From Quillaja saponaria (taxonomy: Eukaryota > Streptophyta > Magnoliopsida > Fabales > Quillajaceae): 64,000 nt of DNA. Location: NCBI GenBank assembly GCA_029379385.1, contig CM055607.1, positions 10,974,001 through 11,038,000 on the forward strand, given 5' to 3'. Positions 36,496 through 48,873 of this stretch are shown piece by piece. The notes beneath the pieces were generated by a model. That model ran no database searches, was not told the DNA's origin, and saw only the letters and a list, made by a program, of their open reading frames with translations. The stretch's first letter is position 1. Each line of letters begins with the position of its first letter. The position numbers and the translations under genes are program-made.

Positions 36496-36849
36496 GGTTT
36501 GATTTGGTAGACTTTGGCTTTTTAAGTAATGTTGTGCTCTCCCAACTCTCTTAAAGATGCTTTTAAAATAACACAATAATATTATTTGATAAAATAATGT
36601 AAAAACTGTTTTCAGTAAATAGAAGCTACAAATTTAATTTGGTATGACTTTTTAATTAAAAATTAAGATTATATTATATTTTTAAATTTTTGAGAGTAAA
36701 ATTTAACTTTTAAAAATATTCATTGAGGTGTTTTTAAAAACACTCTTATTTTAAAAACTCATAATCATTTTTTTTAAATATAAAAAAAAATTAACATGTG
36801 TTTTTCATAAATATAAGTACTCTTTTAAAAAATATTATCAAATCCAACC
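36496..36849. mobile_element. MITE, degenerate copy (same family as 47513-47953)
   Basis: The ends GGTTTGATTTGGTA and TATCAAATCCAACC are imperfect inverted repeats flanked by TAA on both sides. The interior shares phrases with the second copy: AATAGAAGCTACAAATT, TTTTGAGAGTAAAATTTAACTTTTAAAA (as short blocks) and CATAAATATAAGTACTC. There is no coding capacity. The TAA duplication suggests the PIF/Harbinger group, but this is not certain. Confidence 0.6.
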
Positions 36850-39096
36850 TAAATGTGTAAAATTTTTGAAGAGCTAGAGAACATAGGAAAAGGATTAGTG
36901 GGCTTAGATTTATTAAAAGCAAAAAATCATTGTCATTCTTGGGATTGGTTTTCTTTGATTGGCATGTTAATTTCTTCAGTATCACCTCCAAGGTTTGATT
37001 TACTTCGCAATGTTCTTTGTCAGAAATCAGAATCTTTTTGGTTTGTTTGACTTGGCTCACATGGAATTGAAGGAATCTAGCAGTGTTTAAGGGGATATAT
37101 ATATATATATATTAATTAAAACTTGTTTGGGCAATATATGGATGACCTGTTGTAGAAATTTAAAGGAAATTGATAGAAAAGGGTGAGAAAGTAGAGGAAT
37201 ATGGAGAATTAAACAAAATTAGGGCTTGAAAAACTTATAATTATGTAAACATATAATTAATATTTAATTTGTCAAAAAGATACTTAAACAAGTACATAAT
37301 AATATAAAAATGTAAAAGTATAATAGTCAATATTATTAAATAAATCCTTAAAATTTTAATTTTAAATAATAAAGCATAAATAAAAAATAAACATAAATTC
37401 CCAAATGATAATAATTTCGTTTTCCATTATCGACCTAACATTTGAGGTTAAAAGTAATTCATTTTAAAATTAATAAACTTGACTTGATAGACACAACATA
37501 ATCTAATCTGAAATAAATTTATTTTTACAATTTTTTCTTTATTTTTCACACAATATTAAATCTCTTTTTTTCTATATTGCATGCAAAAATCTTTGTAACT
37601 TTCAAGGTCAAGAGCTTCAATAGAAACATGAGGAAGCAATGACTATTAATTGTGTATTGCATACAAATGTTGCCTAAACTTTCTAATAGAGTTTCAAGAG
37701 ATGTACTATTTTTATTTATATTTATTTTTTCTTCTCTTGTGGATTAAGAATGAAAAGAATAATTTTGGGTTGGCAGTGGTCCAGCACTATATTTTGGGCT
37801 TTCCAATTAGGGTATGGACCACTATGATCAAGACAAATACGGACAGACAGAAGTGCAGTGGCCATTTTATATAACCCATAGGCCACAAAAACCAGCAATT
37901 AGGGTATGGATCACTCTCACAGATGTCTCTCTCTTTTTTTTTTTTTTAACTGAAGCTTTTTTCGTGACCACTTATTAGTTTTTACAAACTTTTTTTAAAT
38001 TTAATATTTCCTAAAATCACTGTAACATGCACTAATAAATAATTGATAAAAGAAAATGGCTATATAATATATATTCTTGCACAATCTATTTCTATAAAAA
38101 CATCTCAAATGCCTAACATTTAGGACAGTCTAGGGTCATGGCCCAAATCTTTTCATGTAAGATAAGAAGCCATAAATCTGGGTATTTTATTTATGAGAAC
38201 TGTAATGGGCTGAACTTTTACAATAAAACTTGGCGTACTTTCCTTTGTTCTATTTGGGTCATCTCTGATAGAAATCTTTTCTCTAAATTATATTTTTTCA
38301 TTTATATAGTTTGCAGTAAAATTTATTTTAGGTTTTATAAGAGATCGTAATTTTAAAATTGAGTTAATATAGTTTATTTTGTTATTTTTCATCTAAATTA
38401 ATTTAATATAATATAACGTGAATTACATTTAAGATATATGTATTAGCATCATAGTTTTAAAATCAAGAACTCATACTTTTAATTATTTATTTTAATATAT
38501 TTAAAACTAAAATATATTTTATTTAAGAAAAATATGTTGACATGACATATTTTATTTGACAATGTAGGATTATGTTGATCCACGTCATATTTTTTTAAGT
38601 CAATTTAGACGGAAGATGACGACATAGACTATATTAACTTGATTTTAAAACTAACTGTTTAAATATAACTTTTTAAACTATAAGAACTAAAATAGTTTCT
38701 AGTACAAATTATAGATATAAAAAATGTAATTTAACCTAATAAAATATTCTTATATCCTCATGGAAACACGTTCTTAATAAATAAAGAAAATATAGAGTCA
38801 AATTTATCTTTAAAAATGATGACATAATTCATATTAATTTGATTTTGAAATTATGAATTATTTGTTTTAACTTTTTAAATTATAAGTATTAAAGTGAATT
38901 TTAATATAAATTATAAAAATAAAAAATATAATATAAATCTTGTATTTTCCTGTCCTATTCACGATCTTAATAAGTAGATAAAAATACAGGGTCAAATTTG
39001 TCCTAACGTCCCAAATAAAGGGTGTGCTTTACTATGCTGCCCACACCGTTATTATCAACTACTTGTATTCATTGACTGTTGGCTCTTTGGTTTACG

Positions 39097-39104
39097 TATA
39101 TATA
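39097..39104 (+). promoter_or_regulatory. Candidate TATA box for ABCG11
   Basis: TATATATA 790 bases before the ATG, just upstream of a pyrimidine-rich leader-like stretch. It fits if the gene has a long or spliced leader. Confidence 0.3.
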
Positions 39105-39151
39105 CAGCCAACTTGATTTCATACTTTCGTTTCATATAATTTTTTTCATTT

Positions 39152-39195
<44 letters not shown>
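39152..39195 (+). repeat. (CTCTCAA)6 tandem repeat
   Basis: Six nearly perfect 7-base units in the probable transcript leader of the ABCG gene. Confidence 0.9.
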
Positions 39196-39893
39196 GTATT
39201 CCTCACTAGGCAATTGCCCACAAAATATTGCAAAAAAGGAAAGTAGAGTTTGTTCTGTTATGAGTATATCAAATTAAGCACCACTTCATATGTATGAGAA
39301 TGACATGCTATAGAGGCAGAATTGTCATGTATGAATGCATGATAGAGACTAGAGAGAGAGAGAGAAAGAGATGCACATCAAGATGATGAATGGTAATTAG
39401 GATGGGTTCAAGTATTAAATGTCCTCTACCAACACCTATCCGAACCCATTAATTGCTTTTGAAATATCATGTTCTTAACCCATCTTTCTTTCCTTCTTTC
39501 ATCTGGTTCCTTTGAGATTGGAGCTCCAAATGCACATTAATGGTAGGATATAGTCACATCACTTTGTGAGCATAGAACTTCTGCTCTAATCAGTTTCTCA
39601 TAACCAAAGGAAAAGCCTATTTTTGAGAGGTTTCATTTGCATGAGATACCTCTATTCCAAATAATTCTTCTTCTTTCATCTTTCACTCAGTCAAATTCAC
39701 AAAAACTTCCGCATCCCAATCGTTCATACATTTTTCATTTCATCATTCACAACATTCTTTCCTCATCTTCCTTATTTTAGTCTTCCAATCTATATCTCTT
39801 CTCCAAGCTTTCTCATATTTCACCTTTATTTCTCATGTGAGTAACATTTTATTGAGGTAGAAACTTACAAAACAGTGAGAGAGACAGAGAAAG

Positions 39894-42800
39894 ATGAGTA
39901 ACTCAGCTGCAAATTCTGCAATGATAGAGATAGAGTCAAGCAAACCAGCAGGGAATGGGATGGTAGTTCCAGGCTTGAGTCCCTTGAGTGAGACCCTTTG
40001 GAGGGTGAAGACTAATACAGAATTGATAGGGGATGTTTCTGCAAGGCTCACTTGGAAGGATCTGACTGTGATGGTTACTCTAAGTAATGGAGAGACCCAG
40101 AACATTTTGGAAGGACTTATTGGGTATGCTGAGCCTGGATCCCTCACTGCTCTCATGGGTCCTTCTGGTTCAGGTAAATCAACCCTTCTTGATGCTCTTT
40201 CTGGTCGTCTCGCCTCCAATTCTTTCCAGTCAGGCACCATTCTCATCAATGGCCGTAAAACAAAGCTCTCTTTTGGGACTGCAGTGAGTTTTCTCTTCAA
40301 TTCCTCTGTTTCTATTTTTTTTTCTTGGATTCCCCTGTATTTCTCTGTTTTTCATGATCCCTTGTTTCATGATATGTGGTGCAAACTCAGGCTTATGTGA
40401 CCCAAGATGACAACTTGATTGGTACTCTAACAGTACGTGAAACGATTTCATATTCGGCTCGTTTACGTCTTCCTGATAAGATGCCACGGTCTGAGAAGCG
40501 TGCACTAATTGAGAGTACCATCACAGCAATGGGTCTGCAGGATTGTGCAGATACAGTTATTGGGAATTGGCATTTGCGTGGGATCAGCGGAGGTGAAAAG
40601 AGAAGGGTTAGCATTGCTATGGAAATCTTGATGAGGCCTAGATTGCTTTTCCTTGATGAACCAACTAGTGGACTTGACAGGTTGAGCACCCTCTACTTGT
40701 TTCATTGTCGAACTTCAAAATTTGTTGTTTTCTATTATTTATACAAAGTAATTCGTTTTTCTGACTGTTTCTATTTTGTCTACATGTTGTTACTAAGCTG
40801 TATCACATGTTTGTTTTAGACTATATTGGGTATCATCCAACATTGGGAAACAATATTATTTTGTCTCAATTGTTGTCTCTTATTGATTAAATTGTAAAGT
40901 AAACAAATCCCTTTTTTGTCAGAAATTCTTGTTGTTTTAGATTTGTTAATTTGATTTTTCATTTTTTGCAGTGCTTCAGCTTTCTTTGTTACCCAGACTC
41001 TACGTGCCCTAGCAAGAGATGGGCGAACAGTGATAGCCTCTATTCACCAGCCTAGCAGTGAAGTGTTCGAACTATTTGACCAATTATACTTGCTTTCTGG
41101 GGGCAAAACTGTTTATTTTGGTCAGGCTTCAGAAGCATATGAGGCAAGAAGCTCACTCTTTACACAAACTTATTTCTAATTTAAAAGAACTGGAGGTCTT
41201 ATATCATTTGGTTTATGCAGTTCTTTGCACAAGCTGGCTTTCCTTGCCCTGCTTTGAGGAACCCATCTGATCATTTTCTTCGATGCATCAATTCTGACTT
41301 TGATAAAGTGAAGGCCACTCTCAAAGGGTCCATGAAACTGAGGGTATCAGCTCTTAATTTTTCTTTGCTTACAGAAAGTTTTGTTGAACATTCTTTGGTT
41401 ATTACTTGCTTATCATTGAGATTAATGTTAGATTTCCGACCTCACATGATGAATAAAAATCTAGCACAAACCAGAATGGATAGGAAATAATGTGAAAGAT
41501 GTTGTATAGGATGGTAATTAGTGGGGGAATGGGGATATTGTGCCTTGTGGTTGTGTGGGATGATGGTAATTCAGGTTGAAACAGTCGTTATGTTGAAGAA
41601 TAGAGTAGGGTATCATCCATACTTGGATCATTCTTGTTCTTTGACTAACTTACTCTCAACTTCTGCTCAGTTTGAGTCAACTGATGACCCTCTAGAGAAG
41701 ATGACCACAACTGAAGCTACACGAGCTCTAATTGACTTCTACCGTACTTCGCAGCACTGTTATGCAGCCAGAGAGAAAGTAGAAGAAATATCCAAAGTTG
41801 TAAGTAGTAACAAATCATTCCTTAAGTTTTTATTGTTTACATAAACTAGTATGTATTTCTACTTATTATGGATTTCTTGTAATTAACTTTCTTAACTTTG
41901 AAGCATTTTTTTGAATGTGGGTTGTTTTCCTAATCTCGCAGAGAGGAACTGTGTTAGATTCAGGGGGAAGTCAAGCTAGTTTCCTAATGCAGGCTTTGAC
42001 CTTAACCAAACGTTCATTGATAAACATGTCAAGGGACTTTGGTTACTACTGGCTTAGGCTTGTGATTTACATTGTAGTTACTGTCTGCATCGGAACCATC
42101 TACTTTAACGTGGGGACTAGTTACAATGCAATTCTGGTACTACTATACATATCTTATAGTAACATTTAACTGTATCAGTTTTACCACATAATTTTCTTGT
42201 GTATTTGTTTTAGAGGGTGGACAAGTACTCAATTTGAAGAATAACTTCAAAAGTTTGAAACTCTGCTCATTAAGAATCAACAAAGACTTCTATTCATCAA
42301 TTTAGTAAGAGTTTTATTCTTGTGTATTCCTTCCTTCTATGTGACAGGCAAGGGGTTCATGTGCATCTTTTGTTTTTGGCTTTGTCACATTCATGTCAAT
42401 TGGTGGATTTCCTTCATTTGTTGAAGACATGAAGGTAAGTTTGATGTCCCTATGAACTGTAATTATTAGTAATTCAATTACATGTAGACTGTCATAACTC
42501 TGATATATCTCTGATAATCCTTAATTGCAGGTTTTCCAAAGAGAGAGGTTGAATGGCCATTATGGTGTTACTGCATTTGTCATCAGCAACACATTATCTG
42601 CAATGCCATTCCTGATATTGATCACCTTTCTCTCTGGGACAATTTGTTACTTCATGGTTCGCCTTCATCCTGGCTTTGAGCATTATATATTCTTTGTATT
42701 GTGTCTTTATGCCAGTGTCACAGTGGTTGAAAGCTTGATGATGGTAATTGCCAGCATTATTCCCAACTTCCTCATGGGTATCATCATAGGAGCTGGAATT

Positions 42801-43569
42801 CAGGTCTGCACCTTGCAACTTAACTAGACCAAGTTAACATCTAAATCTACACTGCAAATTAAACCATTTCGAGTTTTATTAGCGTTGTGATTCCATACTT
42901 AAAAACATTTTTGACGGGTCTTACATATAATCTCTGAAATTTGTTTCGAATTGATATACTATTTTCATATGCAGGGTATATTCATGTTAGTCTCAGGCTA
43001 CTTTAGGCTCCCACACGATATCCCAAAGCCATTCTGGCGCTACCCAATGTCTTATATCAGCTTCCATTTCTGGGCTCTACAGGTAAAATTACTATTACCG
43101 CCACCATTGCTTCAGCAGAGATATGTGCTACTAAATTGGTTAAAATGACCATGAAAATTAACAACGTAAACCGTTTCAGGGGCAATACCAAAATGATCTG
43201 GAGGGCTTGTTGTTTGACAACCAGACACCAGGTATTTTCAAGATACCAGGTGAGTACATCCTGGAAAATGTTTTCCAGATTACGGTGACTCGATCAAAGT
43301 GGATAGACCTGAGTGTTCTCTTCAGCATGATAATCATCTACCGCATAATCTTTTTCATTATGATCAAAATCAATGAGGACGTGACACCATGGGTTAGAGG
43401 TTATATGGCAAGGAGAAGAATGCAACAAAAGAATGGATCTCAAAATACAACTATTGCTCCAGATGGTCTAACTCAATCCCCATCTTTGAGAGCCTATGTG
43501 GGTGGACCTCAGTGTTCTCTTCAGCACGATAATCATCTATCGCATCATGATCAAAGTCATGGGAAGTGA
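39894..43569 (+). CDS. ABCG11: ABC transporter G family half-transporter, ABCG11 (WBC11) type
   Basis: Ten exons: 39894-40283, 40391-40680, 40972-41143, 41221-41343, 41671-41799, 41942-42136, 42348-42434, 42531-42803, 42975-43082 and 43180-43569, giving 718 residues. It is a plasma-membrane half-transporter that dimerises to export cutin and wax lipids to the cuticle. The nucleotide-binding domain comes first: Walker [10 protein letters not shown] at 89-97, signature ISGGE near 195, then Walker B LLFLDEP. The transmembrane half follows, with [16 protein letters not shown] at its start and [13 protein letters not shown] near its end. Intron 3 has a GC donor (GAG|GCAAGA). The normal family tail after LTQSPSLR is replaced by about 20 residues read from a tandem duplicate of the last exon. 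Assignment to ABCG11 rather than ABCG12/13/15 rests on remembered sequence and synteny. Confidence 0.92.
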
Positions 43570-44822
43570 CACCTTGTTTTAGAGGTTATATAGCAAGGAG
43601 AGGAATGCGACAGAAGAATGGAAACGAAATACAACAGTTTCTCTAAATGGTCTAACTCAATACCCATGTTTGAGAGCCTTTGTTTCCAAGCCTACAACAG
43701 GTGCTGGTATAAGGTATCCCACAAGATAAAAGGTGTAACACTTATATTATGTAGCCAGATGCTATGACATAGTTTTCTTTTTTGTCTAACATTTCTATAA
43801 TACTTATTCATTGATTATCTGTAGTAATGTTCAAGATTGGACGAGGGTGAAGATGAAGTGAAAATCTGGTTTTAACCAACCAAGGCACATACTTAAGAGG
43901 TCTCCACTTATTAGTACTGAGAGTACATAAACATTACTTACTAGAAAATGATGAAGGCAAACACAAGAACAAAATCAACCACTCACAAATCACAACAAAT
44001 CACTAATCACTAGGCAGGACGCCTCCTGCTTCCTCACTGTTAAACTACTTATCTGCTAATTAATTTTATTGTGAAAACAAACCAAAGATTGGATTAATGG
44101 TAGTAAACCCACCATCCACAGCTAGATTATGCCCACTGACATACTTGGACTCTTCACTAGCCAAATAAACAGTTGCTTCAGCTACATCTTCCTGTAAAAC
44201 AACCCCTTCGAGGTTAGAACAGACCTTGGAACATCCTTCATCGTCTAATTTGAAATGCTCCTTAGCACATGCATTAGCTATAAAATAGGGAGAGAGGCAA
44301 TTCACACGTATGCCGGCCAAGCTCAGCTGCAACATTCTTTGTTAGTCCAATCAAACCATGCTCAGAACTTGCATATGCATGGGTTGCAATCCCACCAACA
44401 CTTGAGCAAACACTACCAACCATAATTATGCTTCCCTTTTTATTAGGGATCATAACTCTAGCTGCATACTTTGTGCCTATGAAAGGACCAGTTAGGTTGA
44501 CACCACCGACTTGTTCAAATTCAGCTACATCATTGTCAAGGATGCTGGTCTTAGCTTCACCTGCTATTATAGCATTGTTCACCATTATGTCAAGCTTTCC
44601 ATGCTTAGCAATGTAAAGTTGATAGCATTTTCAACATCAATTTCTTTAGTTACATCGCAGTGCAAGTAGGATACCGATGGTTGGTGTCCAATTTCATCAC
44701 ATAAGGCTTGTCCCAATTCGTCCCGAGTATCTACAATCACTACCTTGGCTCCACGTTTATAAAAGAGTTTTGCCATGCACTCGCCGACGCCTCTTGCCCC
44801 AACAGTGATCAGAGCCACCTTG
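42002..44822 (+). repeat. Segmental duplication, left copy (partner 61167-64000)
   Basis: From exon 6 of ABCG11 through the dehydrogenase pseudogene this stretch is collinear with 61167 to the right edge, direct orientation, about 19.17 kb apart. Substitutions are sparse and indels are small; the offset changes only from about 19165 to about 19179 over 2.8 kb. Confidence 0.9.
43299..43690 (+). repeat. Tandem duplication of the last ABCG11 exon segment (period about 199)
   Basis: The block from GTGGATAGACCTGAGTGTTC (43299) to the ...SPSLRAY codons recurs from about 43499, with small deletions, to about 43690. The second unit is out of frame. It supplies the last about 20 codons and the stop at 43567-43569, then continues as untranslated sequence. 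The same tandem pair is present in the second copy of the locus near 62.45-62.85 kb. Confidence 0.85.
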
Positions 44823-44978
44823 CCTTGTAGTCTACAACATACGGTGACAAACAATTATGTATGAAACAAATTGTTCCCAATCTATGGTTGAATATCTGCA
44901 TATATACATTACCAATTGATCAATATAACAATCATACCTTCTTGCAGGCAAAGGAAGCTGTAAAATGCCTTCTGCCAT
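44066..44978 (-). pseudogene. Short-chain dehydrogenase/reductase pseudogene, copy 1
   Basis: Exon 1 is 44978-44938 (MAEGILQLPLPAR) and exon 2 starts at 44831. The protein belongs to the plant SDR110C group (xanthoxin dehydrogenase/secoisolariciresinol dehydrogenase-like), normally about 270-280 residues. Remaining landmarks are GKVALIT, CDVTKE, NLTGPFIGTK, GIRVNCLSPY and [15 protein letters not shown]. Lesions: a one-base deletion after NFT (near 44612) and a five-base deletion after ELGR (near 44315), both visible by comparison with copy 2. The cofactor motif TGGARG has become TVGARG, NNAG has become NNAI, and the catalytic YxxxK reads YASSE, losing the lysine. It is therefore inactive as it stands. 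It lies tail to tail with ABCG11. Confidence 0.88.
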
Positions 44979-47123
44979 AAGTTCAAGAGAATTAATTTCC
45001 ATTTAAGGAAAAATGAGCTACAAGTGAAACTATTTTGTTTTGAAACAATATGGAACTTCCATGGGCCGGACCCCAGTTTTTTTAGACATTGGAATCATTT
45101 ATATGTAACTTTTTTTTTTTAGTAGTTAGGTGCACTGAATCAATTATACTATTATTATTATTTTTTATGAGTAAACTCTCTTCTAAATATTTTATATTCA
45201 TGTATTTTTTTCCTTTTTTTAATCTTTCTCTACTTGAGTTTTCAAAATATTTATATCTCCTATTTTTTTTAACACATGGATAAGTCCATAAGTGTGCAAA
45301 AGGTAAATATTTAAAATAATATTAAAATTATTTTTCCAGTGTGTCTACGTGTAAACATTTATTAATTTTTAGAAAACTTTAATTATGATGGTGGTCTTCG
45401 TAGGCTTAATTTTTTTTGTCTGATCCTTTTGAAATAGTTAATGTTGAAATAGTTAATGAGGAAAATGAGTTGCACATTTTTGTAGTTGTCGCATGACTTG
45501 CATAGAATAATGTTAATGGTTAATTGAATAACCTTATTATAAATTTCAGCTTATATTCTATTTCTTTGATTTTTTTTAATATATTAAAAATGTTCAAACC
45601 TGACACTAGAATGTGTGAGGATAATTACTAGCCACTTGAGCTAAGCTCTCAATGGTTGAATTTAGCACAATAATGCCATGATAAGTGTGAGGAATAGAGT
45701 CAAAAATAGCGTCTTCATATCATTATATATGCCCCCGCCTAACGGTGTGCTTATCTATGACCATTTTCTTATAATCTTTTTCACTTATTATTGTATTGTT
45801 TTATTTTTGTGCCGGTAATATTTTAGAATTAAATTATTTATTATTCAAGTGAAGCATTTATTCTACCTACAAAATATTAATAATTTGAGTTAATATTATA
45901 AAATTTAATATACATCAAAACAAAAGAAGATAGACGGCTAGACACACAACTGCATACTCTTATTTATGACATCACACAATAATCATAAATTATACTAATA
46001 TAATTATAAAAAAAAATTCAATGACCTAATTCTTTGATAAGGTTATATAATTAGATTTTTCTTTAATAATGTTTATTTATTCTCATATTTTATAATTACA
46101 ATGAGACTAGAATCTAAAATTTTTTGATACTAATAATTTCGTCTTAGAAAATTAAACTAAGATCTCAACTTTCTCTTTTAAGAAAATTGAGTTTTTTGTC
46201 TACATAAAAAATTGAATATTGTAACTTTCACCTAATATTGATGGATGTTAGGATACTCCTTTAAATAAAAATTGATTAACTGAATAAGTCAAGAAATTTA
46301 ATTAGTTTAGCCTATATATATTAATATAATTTTTATTAAGTAATTAATGCGTCAGCTGATTGATGATTAACTCGGTTGGCAATTAACACCATGGCATGCA
46401 AGTGTGAAGCCCCTTTAACAAATTCATTCTCACCCAATTCGGTCTTCGAAATTTTCTTATGAGCCAATTTTTTATTTATTTATAATAATTTTGACTTGAA
46501 TAAAAACACAATTCTAAACAAATTTAATTTTCTAGAATTTATGAAAACAAATTATTTCTTTAGAGATCAAAATTAAAAAAATAAGTAATTATTTACTGTC
46601 TTGAAGGACCAAGACACTAAAAAATTCTTCTTAATTTTATAATTTCTTAGTCCTCTTAAAATTTAATGTACTCAAATTCATTTTTCTCACAATCATTGAA
46701 GCACGTTTTTCTCATTCATAACATTAGGATCTACATGTGCAATTAATTAAGTGTTTTCGTACTTTTCTCATTCCTTGTTAGTGAGATTGAGCTGTGAACA
46801 TGTATATATAAGGGCACTAACTATATCTTAGCAAAAAAAAGAAGAAAAAGAAAAAAAAAAAGGGGAACTACTTATAAGCAAATGCATATCTACCTATCTA
46901 TAATTAAATACTCTATTCACCAAATCTAATAATGTCTCTCAGCTTCTCCTTTGACAAGGCACTTAGCCAGGCTTTTCTTCATTATTTCTTCTCCTAATTG
47001 TAGCAACCGAATTAATACTTACGAGCTATATGATTTTTTTTTAATATTTAATTTCCACAAAAAATGAAGTTCATGGCGATCTTTATTAAATTGTGTAATT
47101 TTCTTAATTTGTTGGTCCATTAG
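44979..47123. other. AT-rich intergenic region
   Basis: No exon or intact element was identified. A poly(T)11 run lies at 45109-45120, with many A/T tracts. The right end may contain the lost 5' part of the CoA hydrolase pseudogene. Confidence 0.5.
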
Positions 47124-47512
47124 GTACTTTTTAAAGGAAATTCTTATGTGAAAACAGACCTCAGAAGTTAAACAGTCTGAATTACGAAATGGTAAGTTTG
47201 CTTAAATTCATTGTTTATTTTTCTTCTTCTTTAATTTGTCGTCATTAATTAACAATTATCTTTATTAATTTGTTGTTGTTGGCAGATTTTTCAAATGATG
47301 AGAAACTTGGAACAGTATGAGTAGACCCTAGTGTCAAACTTGTGATTATGAAAGGTAACCAATTAATTAAGCAAAGGGCGCATACGTAATTATGTATAAT
47401 TCAATTTGGTAATTACTTAAAGCAGGGCAATGGCAAAGCTTTTTGTGCTGGAGGTGATGTTGTGTCAGCCGTTATGTCTTCAATTGCAGGTTAGTTTAAT
47501 TAGTTTAATTAA

Positions 47513-47953
47513 AGCTTGGTTTGGTAATACAAATGTGTTATACTTTTATGGCACTATTAGATTTATTTTTAAAAAGTTATAATAGTAGTGTTTAGTAAAA
47601 TAATACAAAAAATACTTTTAATAAGTAGAAGCTACAAATTAGTATTCGGTAAATTTATCGTAAATCTGCTCTAAAAATTTAAATTGACTATAATAGATAT
47701 TGATAATAAAAATAGAGATAATTAATCTACTGCATTAATTAATAAAAGGAAAAATATGAATTTTTATTAATAGTTGAGGTTATATTAATCTTTTAAACTT
47801 TTTAGAGCAAAATCTAACTTTTAAAAGCACTCATGACTTTTAAAAGTCCAGAGCAGAAGTATATTTTTTTTTTGTTTTTACCAAACATAAAAAATTGGCT
47901 TATGCTCTTCATAAACATAAGCACCCTCTAAAAAAATATTACCAAACCAAGCT
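47513..47953. mobile_element. MITE with 18-base terminal inverted repeats
   Basis: 441 bases. The left end AGCTTGGTTTGGTAATA is mirrored by TATTACCAAACCAAGCT at the right end, and TAA flanks both sides (47510-47512 and 47954-47956). The interior is AT-rich and non-coding and resembles the copy at 36496-36849. A 3-base TAA target duplication suggests a Tourist/Harbinger-like element. It lies in an intron of the CoA hydrolase pseudogene. Confidence 0.75.
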
Positions 47954-48378
47954 TAAATCTATATAAACTAAGGATTCAGATTCAACTTCGGAGATGGGGT
48001 TGATTTTGGTAATTTTACAACGATGAATTTAGATTCAATTTTCCTACCTTAAAATTATAAGAGAAAACAATACATTAGGGAAGGGGATTTAGTTTTACTG
48101 GACTTACCATACATATTTCTCCTCTAGATGCATTGCTAATCTGCTAATTAAATTAATAATTGGTTGACAAAATTGTATTAGTAAAAAAATAATTAATTAT
48201 AGCTCATATGTTATTAATACTAATTAATATTCAACTACATATAATAAAAATTAATTGACGCAGGACACTGGAGCTATCTCGTGGGCTTTTATAGGAAACA
48301 ACTTATGATGGACCATTTAACAGCAACCTACACAAAGCCTCTAGTGAGTAATACTTCCAATAGTTTGGTAATTGTTGT

Positions 48379-48775
48379 TGTTAATATAATGTAATGACAC
48401 CCATTGAGAGCATGCCACGTGACGGTTACCCTCTACTTGGTAGCTTGAATAGTTCAAGTAGCCTGTGATGGTGCTCTGATACCTTATATATACATGCTAT
48501 GTTCCTCAGAAAAAGGGAAGAAAAAGAGAAGAGAAAGTCAGGTGAAAAGTCTAACTTATTCCTCCTCAACCTATTTGCTTAGTTCTCCATCTTCTGACTT
48601 AATCATCGGAGGGTTTAGGGAGTTCACCCGGGACTTGGCTTCCGTCCTCTATTTTGCAGGACACGAGGTCGATAGGTTACCTGGTCGCTAAGACACCATC
48701 AAAACATGTTGACCACAAAGACTATTTAGAGACCGTCCATTCCAGTAACCCATGCGGATTAACTTAACATTGACA
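48379..48775 (+). repeat. 5' LTR (397 bases)
   Basis: Begins TGTTAATATAATG and ends AACATTGACA. It holds a TATA box TATATATA at 48485-48492. About 29 differences from the 3' LTR by hand count, close to 7 percent, mostly transitions. The candidate primer-binding site follows directly (TTGGCGTTGTCCGTGGGAAG, 48776 on). Confidence 0.93.
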
Positions 48776-48873
48776 TTGGCGTTGTCCGTGGGAAGCTATT
48801 TGATTTAGCTTACTTACTCATGATCGACATAGAGAACCGAGAATAACAGTTTGAGGAACAACGTAGGTCGATA

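Larger units (their letters stand above)
34633..39893. other. AT-rich divergent spacer between DUF789 and ABCG11
   Basis: The left 700 bases probably hold the DUF789 promoter and leader, including a GA/GAGTGA repeat at 35259-35291. A T20-type run lies near 35423-35442. From 35600 to 39000 the DNA is very AT-rich with no coding frame that resembles a known family; it contains a MITE at 36496-36849. The last 800 bases hold the ABCG11 promoter and pyrimidine-rich leader. Confidence 0.55.

Noticed and set aside
48494..48691. 65-codon frame repeated at 53639-53836
   Set aside because: Both are chance frames inside the two LTRs; the repetition only reflects the LTR pair.
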